A stretch of 64,000 nucleotides of DNA from Sphingomonas abaci. GTDB lineage: Bacteria > Pseudomonadota > Alphaproteobacteria > Sphingomonadales > Sphingomonadaceae. The stretch's first letter is position 1, and every line of letters starts with the position of its first letter. Both the position numbers and the translations under genes were made by a program. Of the stretch, positions 50,592 to 59,873 are shown one piece after another. The stretch lies in NCBI RefSeq assembly GCF_014199625.1, contig NZ_JACHNY010000001.1, positions 744,001 through 808,000 of the forward strand. The letters are read 5' to 3'. A model generated the notes under the pieces. That model searched no databases, was not told the DNA's origin, and saw only the letters and a list, made by a program, of their open reading frames with translations.

Positions 50592-51545
50592 TCAGTGCCC
50601 CACGCGCTTGCCGAACCAGTGCGGCGTCACATCCGCCTCGACCAGCGGATTGTCGGTGTCGACATGCCCCTCGGGATCGAGATGGATCAGCACCTCCACC
50701 TTGGGGAAGGCGCGCTTCAGGTTGCGCTCCACGCCCTCGACCAGGTCGTGCGCCTCGGCGACGGTCAGGTCGCGCGCGACCTCCATGTGGAACTGCGCGA
50801 AGTCGTGGCTGCCGGAGCGACGGGTGCGGAAATCGTGGATGCCGCGCAGGCCCGGCTGGCGCGCCGCCACGTCGAGGAAGGCGGCGCGCTGGTCGTCGGG
50901 CCATTCCTTGTCCATCAACTGGTCGATCGCGGTCGACGACGCCTGGAACGCCCCCCAGAGCAGCCAGGCGGCGATGGCGATGCCGAAGATCGCATCCGCG
51001 CCGTGCCAGCCCAGATACTGGTCGAGCACCAGCGCCGCGATCACCGATCCGTTGAGCAGCACGTCCGACTGGTAATGGACATTGTCCGCCAGGATCGCCA
51101 CCGACCCGGTCCTGCGGATCACCATGCGCTGATAGGCGAGCAGCACGATCGTCGCCAAAATAGCGATAACCGACACGCCGATGCCGAATTCCGCATCGGT
51201 GGTCGCATTGGGCGCGCCCAGCGCCTGGATCGCCCGCCAGCCGATCCCGGCGGCCGAGGCGGTGATCAGCGCGACCTGGAACAGCGCCGCCAGCGCCTCC
51301 GCCTTCCCATGGCCGAACCGGTGGTCGTGATCCGCCGGCGTCGCCGCCAGCCGCACGCCGTATAGCGTCACCAGACTGGCGAGCAGGTCGAGCGCGGTGT
51401 CCGCCAGCGACCCCAGCATCGCGATCGATCCGGTATGCCAGGCGGCGAAACCCTTGAGCGCGAGCAGGAAGGTCGCCATCGCGACGCTGGCCAGCGCCGC
51501 ACGGGTGGCATGGGGAATGATGCGACGGCGTTCGTCGTGCGTCAT
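50592..51545 (-). CDS. cation diffusion facilitator family transporter (FieF-like)
   Basis: A 317-residue inner-membrane metal/proton antiporter. Six hydrophobic helices in the first 205 residues, with the metal-site motifs SLADTALD (helix II) and DHDHRFGHGKAEALAAL; in helix V H-x-x-x-D appears as HYQSDVLLNG. C-terminal ferredoxin-like domain with GIHDFRTRRSGS and DLVEGVERNLKR. Likely exports Fe(II) or Zn(II). Start overlaps the stop of pdxH (ATGA). Confidence 0.9.
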   Translation of the reverse strand: MTHDERRRIIPHATRAALASVAMATFLLALKGFAAWHTGSIAMLGSLADTALDLLASLVTLYGVRLAATPADHDHRFGHGKAEALAALFQVALITASAAGIGWRAIQALGAPNATTDAEFGIGVSVIAILATIVLLAYQRMVIRRTGSVAILADNVHYQSDVLLNGSVIAALVLDQYLGWHGADAIFGIAIAAWLLWGAFQASSTAIDQLMDKEWPDDQRAAFLDVAARQPGLRGIHDFRTRRSGSHDFAQFHMEVARDLTVAEAHDLVEGVERNLKRAFPKVEVLIHLDPEGHVDTDNPLVEADVTPHWFGKRVGH

Positions 51546-52120
51546 GGGAACAGCAGCCCTTCGCTCCAGCCGCCTTCCACCCGCGTGAACAGGCGACGCT
51601 CGTGCAGGCGGTGGGCGCGGTCCTGCCAGAATTCGATCACGTCCGGGGTGACGCGGTAGCCGCCCCAGAAGGGCGGACGCGGCACGTCCTGCCCCTCGAA
51701 CCGCGCCTTCATCCCCGCGAACCGGGTCTCGAACGTCGCGCGGTCGGCGAGCGGGCGTGACTGGTCCGAGGCCCAGGCGCCGAGCTGCGAGTCGCGGCTG
51801 CGGCTGGCGAAATAGGCGTCCGACTCGGCATCGGTGGCGCGGCCGACCGCGCCTTCGATGCGAATCTGGCGGCGCAGCGACTTCCAGTGGAAGAGCAGCG
51901 CCGCCTGGGGGTTGGCGGCGAGATCGGCGGCCTTGCGCCCCTCGCGATTGGTGTAGAACACGAAGCCATCGGGACCATGCCCCTTCAGCAGCACCATGCG
52001 CACCGAAGGTCGCCCGGCGGCATCGGCGGTGGCGAGCGCCATCGCATTCGAATCGTTGATTTCGCTCGCGCGCGCCTCGGCATACCAGGCGTCGAACAGG
52101 GTGAAGGGATCGTCAGCCAT
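51542..52120 (-). CDS. pdxH: pyridoxamine 5'-phosphate oxidase PdxH
   Basis: A 192-residue FMN enzyme completing vitamin B6 cofactor synthesis by oxidising pyridoxine or pyridoxamine phosphate to PLP. FMN-binding segments MALATADAAGRPSVRMVLLKG, FYTNREGRKAADL and LLFHWKSLRRQIRIEG; C-terminal PPFWGGYRVTPDVIEFWQ and HRLHERRLF. Start ATG 52120 fits the family length; longer in-frame sequence upstream is low-complexity. PLP supply serves several enzymes in this window but the linkage is probably chance. Confidence 0.95.
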   Translation of the reverse strand: MADDPFTLFDAWYAEARASEINDSNAMALATADAAGRPSVRMVLLKGHGPDGFVFYTNREGRKAADLAANPQAALLFHWKSLRRQIRIEGAVGRATDAESDAYFASRSRDSQLGAWASDQSRPLADRATFETRFAGMKARFEGQDVPRPPFWGGYRVTPDVIEFWQDRAHRLHERRLFTRVEGGWSEGLLFP

Positions 52121-52211
52121 CGCCGTCCGATACGCCTCCACCTTGATCAAGTCGAGCGGTGTGCGGCGGCGGTTCGATCCGTCTCCGGAACTGCCGCCGC
52201 CGTCCGGTCGG

Positions 52212-53036
52212 TCAGAGCCGCCGCGTGCCCGGATAGGCGAACAGCACGTCGGCGCCATCGTCCAGCGTCACCGTTTCGCGGCCCTTCATGGTTACGCACT
52301 CGCCGGCCTGGAAGCGGACATCGGCCACCGAGCCGCCGCCGGTGATCGGCACGATCCAGCCGGTCCGCTCGTCGGGGAAGGCGATGGCATGGGCGCCGCC
52401 GGTCCAGCGCTCCAGCACAAATTTCGGCCCCTCGACCAGGATGGTCCGCTCGTCATCGACGCGGCCGGGCGACGGGATCGCCTGGTACGGCGTCAGATGC
52501 GCGACCGCCACGCCGTCCTCCAGATGCAGCTCGCGCGGGCGGCCATAATCATAGAGGCGATAGGTGGTTTCGCTGTTCTGCTGCACCTCGATCAGCGTCA
52601 GCCCGGCGCCGATCGCGTGGATGGTGCCCGATGGCGCGTAATAGAAGTCGCCGGCCCGGATCGGCACCCAGTCCAGCTTGTCCTCGATCGAACCGTCCAG
52701 CGCCGAATCGCGCAGGTCCTCGGCCGTCATCGGCTGTTTCGGCCCGAGCGCGATCGTCGAGTCCGGCGCGGCGGCCAAGATCGTCCAGCATTCGTCCTTG
52801 CCGCGCGGCAGGCCGCGCTTGTGCGCCTCCGCGTCGTCGGGATGGACCTGCACCGACAGCTTCTCGCCGGTGAACAGATATTTGATCAGCAGGTCCGGCT
52901 TGGTGTCGCCGGGCTCCTGGAACCAGACCTCGCCCACCGGCGCGCCGCCCGCCGGCTGATCGGGAAAGCCGGGCCAGAGGTCGGTGCGCCCCCAGGGCTT
53001 CTCGACGCGATGGGTGTGCAGCTTGGTGGCGGGCAT
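52212..53036 (-). CDS. class I mannose-6-phosphate isomerase-like protein
   Basis: A 274-residue cupin enzyme. Metal-binding segments VQVHPDDAEAHKRGL (QVHPxD) and SGTIHAIGAGLTLIEVQQNSETTYRLYDYGR are those of type I phosphomannose isomerases; the zinc Glu lies in KDECWTIL. Ribosome binding site AGAGGAG. Interconverts fructose-6-P and mannose-6-P in the cytosol, feeding mannose-1-phosphate and the GDP-mannose enzyme at 59874. Distinct from the bifunctional AlgA-type. Confidence 0.88.
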   Translation of the reverse strand: MPATKLHTHRVEKPWGRTDLWPGFPDQPAGGAPVGEVWFQEPGDTKPDLLIKYLFTGEKLSVQVHPDDAEAHKRGLPRGKDECWTILAAAPDSTIALGPKQPMTAEDLRDSALDGSIEDKLDWVPIRAGDFYYAPSGTIHAIGAGLTLIEVQQNSETTYRLYDYGRPRELHLEDGVAVAHLTPYQAIPSPGRVDDERTILVEGPKFVLERWTGGAHAIAFPDERTGWIVPITGGGSVADVRFQAGECVTMKGRETVTLDDGADVLFAYPGTRRL

Positions 53037-53147
53037 CGGGGGCTCCTCTGATCGTATCCGGCCGGTCGAACGCCTTCCCCTATCGCGACGATCCGGTGCG
53101 TCCAGCCTATTGTTTCCCGGGGCCACGCTGCGCTACAGGCGAGGCCG

Positions 53148-54122
53148 ATGCGTATCCCCCGTTCCCGCGCGCTTGGCGTCGCGATGATCGCCGCCGTCGT
53201 GCTTCCGCTGGGCGCCTGCGCGCGCAATGCCGGCAAGGGCGACGTGCCTTATGTCGCGCGCGACGTCGGCACGCTGTACACGACCGCCAAGAACCGGCTC
53301 GACCAGGGCCGCTACAAGGAGGCGGCGATCCTGTTCGACGAGGTGGAGCGCCAGCACCCCTATTCGATCTGGGCGCGCCGCGCGCAGCTGATGAGCGCGT
53401 TCAGCTATTATCTGGCGCGCGACTATACCCAGTCGATCCAGTCGGCGCAGCGCTTCATCTCGGTCCATCCGGGCAATCGCGACGCGGCCTATGCCTATTA
53501 TCTGGTGGCGCTCGGCTATTACGAGCAGATCACGGACGTGACCCGCGACCAGAAGATCACCCGCCAGGCGCTGGACGCGCTGGGCGAGCTGATGCGCCGC
53601 TATCCCAACACCCGCTACGCCTCGGACGCGCGGCTGAAGATCGACCTGGTTAACGACCACCTCGCCGGCAAGGAGATGGAGGTCGGCCGCTTCTACGAGG
53701 CGCGCGGGCAGTGGCTGGCGGCGAACATGCGCTTCAAGCGGGTGATCGAGCAATATCAGACCACCACCCATGCGCCCGAGGCGCTGATGCGGCTGACCGA
53801 GACCTATCTGAACCTGGGCGTGCCGGTCGAGGCGCAGAAGGCCGCGGCGGTGCTCGGCCGCAACTATCCGGGCAGCGACTGGTACGCCCATGCCTACAAG
53901 CTGATGAAGGACCATCCGGTGCAGGAAGCGCCGCTGGTTCCGCCAGGCCAGCCGATCATCCCGGACGGCACGCCGGGCGCCAAGGCGCACTCGCTGCCCG
54001 GCGATTCGGGCAGTGCTTCGGGCGTGCCGCGCGATGCGCAGCCGGCCGGCAATGCCGGCGCGGCGGGCGGCGGCGGCTCCACCGTCGGCCCGAACAGCAG
54101 CACCGGCATCCCGCGGCAGTAA
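53148..54122 (+). CDS. bamD: outer-membrane assembly lipoprotein BamD
   Basis: A 324-residue periplasmic lipoprotein of the BAM complex which folds outer-membrane barrels. Lipobox LGAC at residue 21-24. Five TPR-like repeats follow, e.g. LYTTAKNRLDQGRYKEAAILFDEVERQHPYS. The last 70 residues are a Gly/Pro/Ser-rich tail (from about 255) longer than in Escherichia coli BamD (245 residues). bamD next to recN is a usual alphaproteobacterial order. Confidence 0.95.
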   Translation: MRIPRSRALGVAMIAAVVLPLGACARNAGKGDVPYVARDVGTLYTTAKNRLDQGRYKEAAILFDEVERQHPYSIWARRAQLMSAFSYYLARDYTQSIQSAQRFISVHPGNRDAAYAYYLVALGYYEQITDVTRDQKITRQALDALGELMRRYPNTRYASDARLKIDLVNDHLAGKEMEVGRFYEARGQWLAANMRFKRVIEQYQTTTHAPEALMRLTETYLNLGVPVEAQKAAAVLGRNYPGSDWYAHAYKLMKDHPVQEAPLVPPGQPIIPDGTPGAKAHSLPGDSGSASGVPRDAQPAGNAGAAGGGGSTVGPNSSTGIPRQ

Positions 54123-54132
54123 GGCGTCTATT

Positions 54133-54274
54133 AATCCCTCCCCCGGCGGGGGGGGCGGGGACCATCCGCAGAATGGTGGAGGGGTGTTCGCCGGTCGTGA
54201 TCGGGCGGAACCTCACGACCGGTGACACCCCTCCGTCAGGCCTGCGGCCTGCCACCTCCCGCCGGGGGAGGATT
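54133..54274. repeat. 142-base imperfect palindrome, intergenic repeat element
   Basis: The outer arms are AATCCCTCCCCCGGCGG (54133-54149) and CCGCCGGGGGAGGATT (54259-54274), complementary except for one base. Inner arms GGAGGGGTGTTCGCCGGTC (54178-54196) and GACCGGTGACACCCCTCC (54217-54234) also match. Elements of this kind (CACCCCTCCGTCAG-type) recur between genes in sphingomonads as I recall. It fills most of the 234-base gap between bamD and recN and would be transcribed into a long hairpin. Confidence 0.65.
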
Positions 54275-54356
54275 TGACCGCATCTCCCGCTTTAATTCGC
54301 ACCCCCGGAACATAAGCGGTTCAAATCGCCCCCCACCCGGTCTACATCGGCGCCCT

Positions 54357-56015
54357 ATGCTGACCGCGCTGTCCATCCGCGACGTGGTGCTGATCGAAGC
54401 GCTCGACCTCGACTTCGGCGAGGGTCTGGGCGTGCTGACCGGCGAGACGGGCGCGGGCAAGTCGATCCTGCTCGATGCCCTGGGGCTGGCGCTCGGCGGG
54501 CGCGGCGATAGCGGCCTGGTGCGCCACGGCGCGACCCAGGCGGTGGTGACCGCCAGCTTCGACGCGCCCTCCGCCCCGCTCGCCGCGCTGCTCGACGACA
54601 ATGGCGTCGAGGTGGAGCCGGGCGAGCCGCTGCTGATCCGCCGCGTGGTGAAGGCGGATGGCGGCAGCCGGGCCTTCGTCAACACCCAGCCTGTTTCCGC
54701 GACGTTGCTGCGCGAGATCGCGCCGCGCCTGGTCGAGATCCACGGCCAGCATGACGATCGCGGCCTGCTCAACCCGCGTGGCCACCGGGCCATGCTCGAC
54801 GCGTTCGGCAAGGTCGATCCGGCCGAGACGGCGCGCTGCTGGACCGCCTATCGTCAGGCGGAGGCGGTGCTGGCCGCCGCCCGCGCGGAGATCGAGACGG
54901 CGGCGCGCGATCGCGAATGGCTGGAGCATAGCGTCGCCGAGCTCCAGGCACTGGGCGCAGAGCCGGGCGAGGAGGAGTCGCTCGCCGACAAGCGCCGCTC
55001 GATGCAGCGCGCCGAGAAGATCGCCGACGACCTGTCCGCGATCGAGGATCATCTGGAGGGATCGGACGGAGGCCTCGCCCGGCTGCGCCAGGCCGCGCGC
55101 GTGCTGGAGCGGGTCGCGCCCGACCATGAATCGCTGGCCGAGGCGCTGGCGGCGGTCGACCGCGCGGTGATCGAGGCCTCCGCCGCCGAGGAACGGCTGC
55201 GCGAGGCGCGCCATGCGCTCGCCTTCGACCCGCGCGCGCTGGAGGAGGACGAGTCGCGGCTGTTCGACCTGCGCGCCATGGCCCGCAAGCACCGGGTCCA
55301 GCCCGACGACCTCGCCGCGCTGACCGAGGATCTGGCCGGCCGGCTCCAGCGGCTGGACGCCGGCGAAGGCGGCATCGCCAAGCTGGAGGCGACGGTGGCG
55401 TCAACCCGCGCCGCCTATGACCAGGCGGCGGCGGCGCTGTCCGAGCGCCGGCTGGCGGCGGCGGCGCGGCTCGACGGGGCGGTGGCGACCGAATTGCCGC
55501 CGCTGAAGCTGGATGCCGCGCGCTTCCGCACCGTGATCGCGCCGCTCGGCCCGGACGGGTGGTCTGGGGCGGGCAAGGACCGGGTGGAGTTCGAGATCGC
55601 GACCAATCCCGGCGCGCCCTTCGCCCCGCTCGCCAAGATCGCCTCGGGCGGCGAATTGTCGCGCTTCCTGCTCGCCCTCAAGGTCGCGCTGGCGGAGACG
55701 GGCGGTGCGGAGACGATGGTGTTCGACGAGATCGATCGCGGCGTCGGCGGCGCGGTGGCCTCGGCGATCGGCGAGCGGCTGGCGCGACTGGCGCGACGCA
55801 CCCAGTTGCTGGTGGTGACCCACAGCCCGCAGGTCGCGGCGCGGGGGGCCGCGCACCTGCTGATCGCCAAGGCCAATGACGGCACCGTCACCAGAACCGG
55901 CGTGCGGCAATTGTCGGAGGCCGAACGGCGCGAGGAGATCGCCCGGATGCTGTCCGGGGCGACCGTCACCGACGAGGCGCGCGCCCAGGCGGAGCGGTTG
56001 CTGGAGACGGCGTGA
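54357..56015 (+). CDS. recN: DNA repair protein RecN
   Basis: A 552-residue SMC-like ATPase for double-strand break repair. Walker A in GETGAGKSILLDALGLAL (residues about 29-46), the RFVN-like segment SRAFVNTQPVS, Q-loop EIHGQHD, coiled-coil arms (about 160-360), then LSGG-like ASGGELSRFLLALK, Walker B TMVFDEIDRGVGG and H-loop VVTHSPQVAA. Length is as in other RecN proteins. Start ATG 54357 begins at the conserved MLTALSIRDVVLI. Confidence 0.95.
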   Translation: MLTALSIRDVVLIEALDLDFGEGLGVLTGETGAGKSILLDALGLALGGRGDSGLVRHGATQAVVTASFDAPSAPLAALLDDNGVEVEPGEPLLIRRVVKADGGSRAFVNTQPVSATLLREIAPRLVEIHGQHDDRGLLNPRGHRAMLDAFGKVDPAETARCWTAYRQAEAVLAAARAEIETAARDREWLEHSVAELQALGAEPGEEESLADKRRSMQRAEKIADDLSAIEDHLEGSDGGLARLRQAARVLERVAPDHESLAEALAAVDRAVIEASAAEERLREARHALAFDPRALEEDESRLFDLRAMARKHRVQPDDLAALTEDLAGRLQRLDAGEGGIAKLEATVASTRAAYDQAAAALSERRLAAAARLDGAVATELPPLKLDAARFRTVIAPLGPDGWSGAGKDRVEFEIATNPGAPFAPLAKIASGGELSRFLLALKVALAETGGAETMVFDEIDRGVGGAVASAIGERLARLARRTQLLVVTHSPQVAARGAAHLLIAKANDGTVTRTGVRQLSEAERREEIARMLSGATVTDEARAQAERLLETA

Positions 56016-56075
56016 CGGATCGACGGCGCGGGGCGCCTGTCACTCCCTCGATGCCCAGGGACCTTTGCAAAGCGC

Positions 56076-56175
56076 GTCATGCCATCCCGGCGCAGGCCGG
56101 AATCCCGTCGGGAGACGTTGATCGGGTATGACGGCCGCTCCAAAGCTGGCCCCCGGCCTGCGCCGGGGTGGCGTA
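56076..56175. repeat. inverted pair of REP elements
   Basis: ATCCCGGCGCAGGCCGGAATCC (56084-56105, tip GCGCAG) faces CCCCCGGCCTGCGCCGGGGT (56150-56169). It is another REP doublet, with CGCAGG loop rather than the GCGAAGG of the unit at 49649. It occupies the 216-base gap between recN and prsR, which are convergent; no gene is seen there. Confidence 0.7.
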
Positions 56176-56231
56176 CGTCGCTGGGCGAAATGAATCTTCG
56201 ACAACGACCCCTGATTGGAAGAATTGCGCCC

Positions 56232-57572
56232 TCACCCCTGCAGATCATAGGCCTTGAGCAGGTCGTAGAGCGTCGGCCGGCTGATCCCCAGGAGCCGCGC
56301 GGCGGCGGAGACGTTGCCGTCGGCCTGGACCAGCGCCCGGCCGATCGCGCGCCGATCGGCGGCCTCTCGCGCGGTGCGCAGGTTGAGGTCGGCGCTTGCC
56401 GTCCCCAGGTCGAGATCGGCGGCGGTCACCAGCTTGCCCTCCGCCATGATCACCGCGCGCTTCACCCGGTTCTCCAGCTCGCGGACATTTCCGGGCCAGG
56501 TCCAGCCATCCACCGCGGCGCGCGCATCGGCGGCGAGGCCGGTGACGACGGGGTTGAGCGTGCGCGCATAATGCTGGACGAAATGCCGCGCGATCAGCCC
56601 GGCGTCGCCGGTCCGCGCCGCCAGCGCCGGGATACGCACCACGATCTCCGCCAGCCGGTAATAGAGGTCCTCGCGGAACCGCCCGTCGGCGACCATCGCG
56701 TCGACGTCCTGATGCGTCGCGCAGACGATCCGCGTGTCGACCGGGATCGCCCGGCGCCCGCCGATCCGCTCGATCACCCGTTCCTGGAGGAAGCGCAGCA
56801 GCTTGACCTGCAGGGAGAGCGGCACGTCGCCGATCTCGTCCAGGAACAGCGTGCCACCCGCCGCCTGCTCGATCTTGCCCTCGGTCGTCTTGACCGCGCC
56901 GGTGAACGCCCCCTTCTCGTGACCGAACAGCTCGGCCTCCAGCAACGTCTCGGGGATGGCGGCGCAGTTGATCGCGACGAACCGCCCTCGGGCGCGCGGC
57001 GACGCCTCGTGCAGTCCCCGCGCCAGCAGCTCCTTGCCCGTCCCGCTCGCGCCTAGCAGCATCACCGAGACGTCGGCGGGGGCCACGCGTTCGAGCTGGC
57101 GCGCGACCTGCGCCATTTCCGGCGAGGCATAGAGCAGGCCGCCGAAGCCGCTCGGCACGGCACGCGCCGCCAGCCGGCGGTTCTCCGCCTCCAGGGCATG
57201 GACGTGGAAGGCGCGGGCGACGATCAGGCCCAGCGCATCGATATCGATCGGCTTGGCGTAGAAGTCCCAGGCGCCGTCGCCGATCGCCTGGAGCGCGCTG
57301 GCGCGTTCGCCATGGCCGGACGCCACGATCACCTTGGTCGCGGGCGCGGCCGCCAGCACGTCGCGCAGGGTCGCGAAGCCCTCGCTGGTGCCGTCCGGGT
57401 CGGGCGGCAGGCCCAAGTCGAGCGTCACCACCGCCGGTTCGTGCAGCCGCAACGCGTCGAGCGCGGCGGCCCGGTCGCCCGCCACCACCACCTCATAGGC
57501 CTCATAGGCCCAGCGCAACTGACGCGCGAGCGCGGCATCGTCCTCGACCACGAGCAGCACCGGCCGGCTCAT
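56232..57572 (-). CDS. prsR: PEP-CTERM system response regulator PrsR, sigma-54 activator
   Basis: A 446-residue NtrC-type regulator. Receiver domain 1-125 with the phosphorylatable Asp in [11 protein letters not shown]; sigma-54 AAA+ domain (about 140-375) with GASGTGKE, the GAFTGA loop in [15 protein letters not shown], and [12 protein letters not shown]-terminal Fis-like [22 protein letters not shown]. Pairs with PrsK, whose stop overlaps the PrsR start by 4 bases. In PEP-CTERM bacteria PrsK/PrsR control exosortase-linked exopolysaccharide genes through RpoN. Confidence 0.9.
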   Translation of the reverse strand: MSRPVLLVVEDDAALARQLRWAYEAYEVVVAGDRAAALDALRLHEPAVVTLDLGLPPDPDGTSEGFATLRDVLAAAPATKVIVASGHGERASALQAIGDGAWDFYAKPIDIDALGLIVARAFHVHALEAENRRLAARAVPSGFGGLLYASPEMAQVARQLERVAPADVSVMLLGASGTGKELLARGLHEASPRARGRFVAINCAAIPETLLEAELFGHEKGAFTGAVKTTEGKIEQAAGGTLFLDEIGDVPLSLQVKLLRFLQERVIERIGGRRAIPVDTRIVCATHQDVDAMVADGRFREDLYYRLAEIVVRIPALAARTGDAGLIARHFVQHYARTLNPVVTGLAADARAAVDGWTWPGNVRELENRVKRAVIMAEGKLVTAADLDLGTASADLNLRTAREAADRRAIGRALVQADGNVSAAARLLGISRPTLYDLLKAYDLQG

Positions 57573-59653
57573 GCCGCGGCCTCCAGCGTCGCCGCCCCCC
57601 GTACCGGCGGTGCCGCCGGCAACAGGATGCGGAAGCGCGTGCCTTCGCCCTCGCGGCTCATCACGTCCAGCCTGCCGTCCATCGCCCTCACCAATTCCCG
57701 CGCCTCATAGGCGCCGATCCCGAACCCCGCCGGCTTGGTCGAGACGAACGGCCGGAACAGCTGGTCGCGGACGAAGCCCGGACTCATCCCGCAACCCCGG
57801 TCGATCACCTCGATCGCCACCTGCCCGTCGACCGCCGCGATGCGCAGCCGCACCGCCACCCCCGGGCCGCTCGCCTCGACCGCATTCTGGACCAGATGGT
57901 CCAGCACCTGCGCCAGCCGCGCCTGCGCCGCCAGGACGGGGGGAACGTCCGCCGGCCCGACATCGACCTCGATCGGATGCTGCGCGCGGCGGATCGCGGC
58001 GGTGCTGGCGACCAGCGCGGCGGCATCGACCGGGCGGAGCGGCTCGGACCGCGACGCGTCATGCTGGCCGAGCCGGGCGAGCAGCGTGGTCATCCGCGCC
58101 GCGGATTCGCGCAGGGTCGCGATCATGTCGGCGCGGAAATCGGCGTTGTCGGCATGGCGTTCGGCGTTGCGCGCGACCAGGGCGACCTGGCTGGCGACGT
58201 TCTTGATGTCGTGGAGCAGGAAGGCGAAGCGCCGGTTGAACTCGTCAAAGCGCGCGGCATCGGCCAGGGCGGCATGCGCCCGGTCCTCGGCGAGATAGCT
58301 CGCCGCCTGCCGCCCGGCGACGCGCAGCAGGTCGAGGTCCTCCCAGTCCAGCGCACGGTCGACCGGCGGACGGGCCAGCACGATCGCCCCGGCCAGCCGC
58401 TCGCCGTGCAGGAGCGGCACCACCACCCAGGCAAGCGGATCGGCCAGCACGGCGGCCGGGATGCACGCCGCCTCCGCGCCGTGCGGGTCGGCCCGGATCG
58501 CATCCAGCGCGACGATCCGACCGGTCGCCAGGTGCCGGACGAGGGCCTGGTCGGCGGGGTCCGGGTCCTGCGGGTCGCAATTCCACGCCGCCGCCGGGAT
58601 CATCCGCTCGTCCTCCGCCATCGCCAGCAACAGCCCGGCGGGCGAATCGGTCAGGTCCGCCACGGCGCGCACGATGCGCACGCCCAGCGGATCGCCGCCA
58701 GGACCCGGATGGCCCAGCGTCGCGGTGAAGCGCTGCCATTCGGTGCGATAGTCGTAGCGGTGGCGGAACAGGTGCTTGGCGACCTTCACCCGCGTCCAGG
58801 CCCGCAGCCAGGGGGTCGAGGCGAGCGCCAGCAGCGCCGCCGCCGCGCCGCACACCACCGCCGTTTCGTAGATCCGGCCATGGCTGCCGCCGAACGCCGC
58901 CGCCAGATGCGCGACCAGCGCGGCCGCCCCGGCATAGATCAGCACCGCGACGCTCGCCAGCGATCGCATCGCGGCGGTGCGCGACAGGGCGGGCGGGGCG
59001 GCATCGTCGGCGCGGCTGCCCGCCGCCGCCAGCAGGCCGGCGACACCCGCCATCGCGAAGCCGCGCAGCGCGACCAGCGCCGCGGACCAGCCTTGCGCAT
59101 AGGCGGCCGCCGCCAGCAGCAGGTCCAGTGCCCACATTCCGCCCAAGGCCGCCAGCGCGAGGCGGAGGCCACCCTGCGCACGCCTTTGCGCGTCGGCAAG
59201 ATGCTGGACCAGCACCAGCGCGCCGAGCGCCGCCATCATCACCAGCGCCAGTCGGGTCCGCTCCATCGCCGTGGCCAGCGACGCCGGCAGGCCGAGCGGC
59301 GCGGCGATCCCCTGCCCGATCGCCAGTCCGGCCGCCAGCAGCGTGACCAGCGCGACCACCGCGCACAAGGCCGTCAGCGCCCGACTGCTTCCCCCCGCGC
59401 CGGCGGACCGGCGGATCAGCAGCACCAGCAGGCCCAGCCATGCCATGTTGCGCGCGCCGAGCAGCAGGCGGGCGACGGGATCGCGCGCATCGATCCCGGC
59501 CACGACCAGCGCCCACAGGCTGGTGACGGCCAGCGCGGCGACCAGGCCGCGGCGCGGCCAGTGGCGGCCGGTCCGTCGCGCCGCCGCTAGGGCGAGCGTG
59601 CCGAACAGCAGCGCCGCCAGCGCGTGCCCCCACAGGATCAGCGTGCCGTCCAT
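57569..59653 (-). CDS. prsK: PEP-CTERM system histidine kinase PrsK
   Basis: A 694-residue inner-membrane kinase. About ten hydrophobic helices in residues 5-300; a GAF-like region about 330-480; DHp with the phospho-acceptor His in FLLHDIKNVASQVALVARN; HATPase domain with VQNAVEAS, DRGCGMSPGF and GFGIGAYEAREL. Layout and HDIKN motif are those of PrsK. Start ATG 59653 fits the first helix. The exosortase, PEP-CTERM proteins and sugar enzymes that it usually governs are not in this window apart from manC next door. Confidence 0.9.
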   Translation of the reverse strand: MDGTLILWGHALAALLFGTLALAAARRTGRHWPRRGLVAALAVTSLWALVVAGIDARDPVARLLLGARNMAWLGLLVLLIRRSAGAGGSSRALTALCAVVALVTLLAAGLAIGQGIAAPLGLPASLATAMERTRLALVMMAALGALVLVQHLADAQRRAQGGLRLALAALGGMWALDLLLAAAAYAQGWSAALVALRGFAMAGVAGLLAAAGSRADDAAPPALSRTAAMRSLASVAVLIYAGAAALVAHLAAAFGGSHGRIYETAVVCGAAAALLALASTPWLRAWTRVKVAKHLFRHRYDYRTEWQRFTATLGHPGPGGDPLGVRIVRAVADLTDSPAGLLLAMAEDERMIPAAAWNCDPQDPDPADQALVRHLATGRIVALDAIRADPHGAEAACIPAAVLADPLAWVVVPLLHGERLAGAIVLARPPVDRALDWEDLDLLRVAGRQAASYLAEDRAHAALADAARFDEFNRRFAFLLHDIKNVASQVALVARNAERHADNADFRADMIATLRESAARMTTLLARLGQHDASRSEPLRPVDAAALVASTAAIRRAQHPIEVDVGPADVPPVLAAQARLAQVLDHLVQNAVEASGPGVAVRLRIAAVDGQVAIEVIDRGCGMSPGFVRDQLFRPFVSTKPAGFGIGAYEARELVRAMDGRLDVMSREGEGTRFRILLPAAPPVRGAATLEAAA

Positions 59654-59784
59654 CTCAGTCCGCCCCGCCCTGCACCGCGCCAGCCGACCGCGCCATGACA
59701 AAGCGGTAATGATTGGTTTTATTAGCGTAACGATGGATCATACCGCCGCCTGTCCCGTTGTGGCGCTGGTGCCCGATCCCGACA

Positions 59785-59800
59785 TGGCACCATTCTGGCA
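59785..59800 (+). promoter_or_regulatory. sigma-54 (-24/-12) promoter upstream of manC
   Basis: TGGCACCATTCTGGCA matches TGGCACG-N4-TTGCA at 14 of 16 informative or free positions: the -24 GG and -12 GC are correctly spaced by 12 bases; mismatches at C7 and at one T of TTGC. It lies 74 bases before the manC ATG, in the gap shared with PrsK, whose partner PrsR is a sigma-54 activator. Confidence 0.6.
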
Positions 59801-59873
59801 TTGAATTTACCAATAAACCCTGAATGGCGTTCATCCCGAGCGTCCTTTATCGCGCGCGGAAACAGGAGGAAGC

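Noticed and set aside
59654..59784. A second small gene between prsK and manC
   Set aside because: No frame with a start and ribosome binding site of useful length; the stretch is better explained as the regulatory region of manC and prsK.
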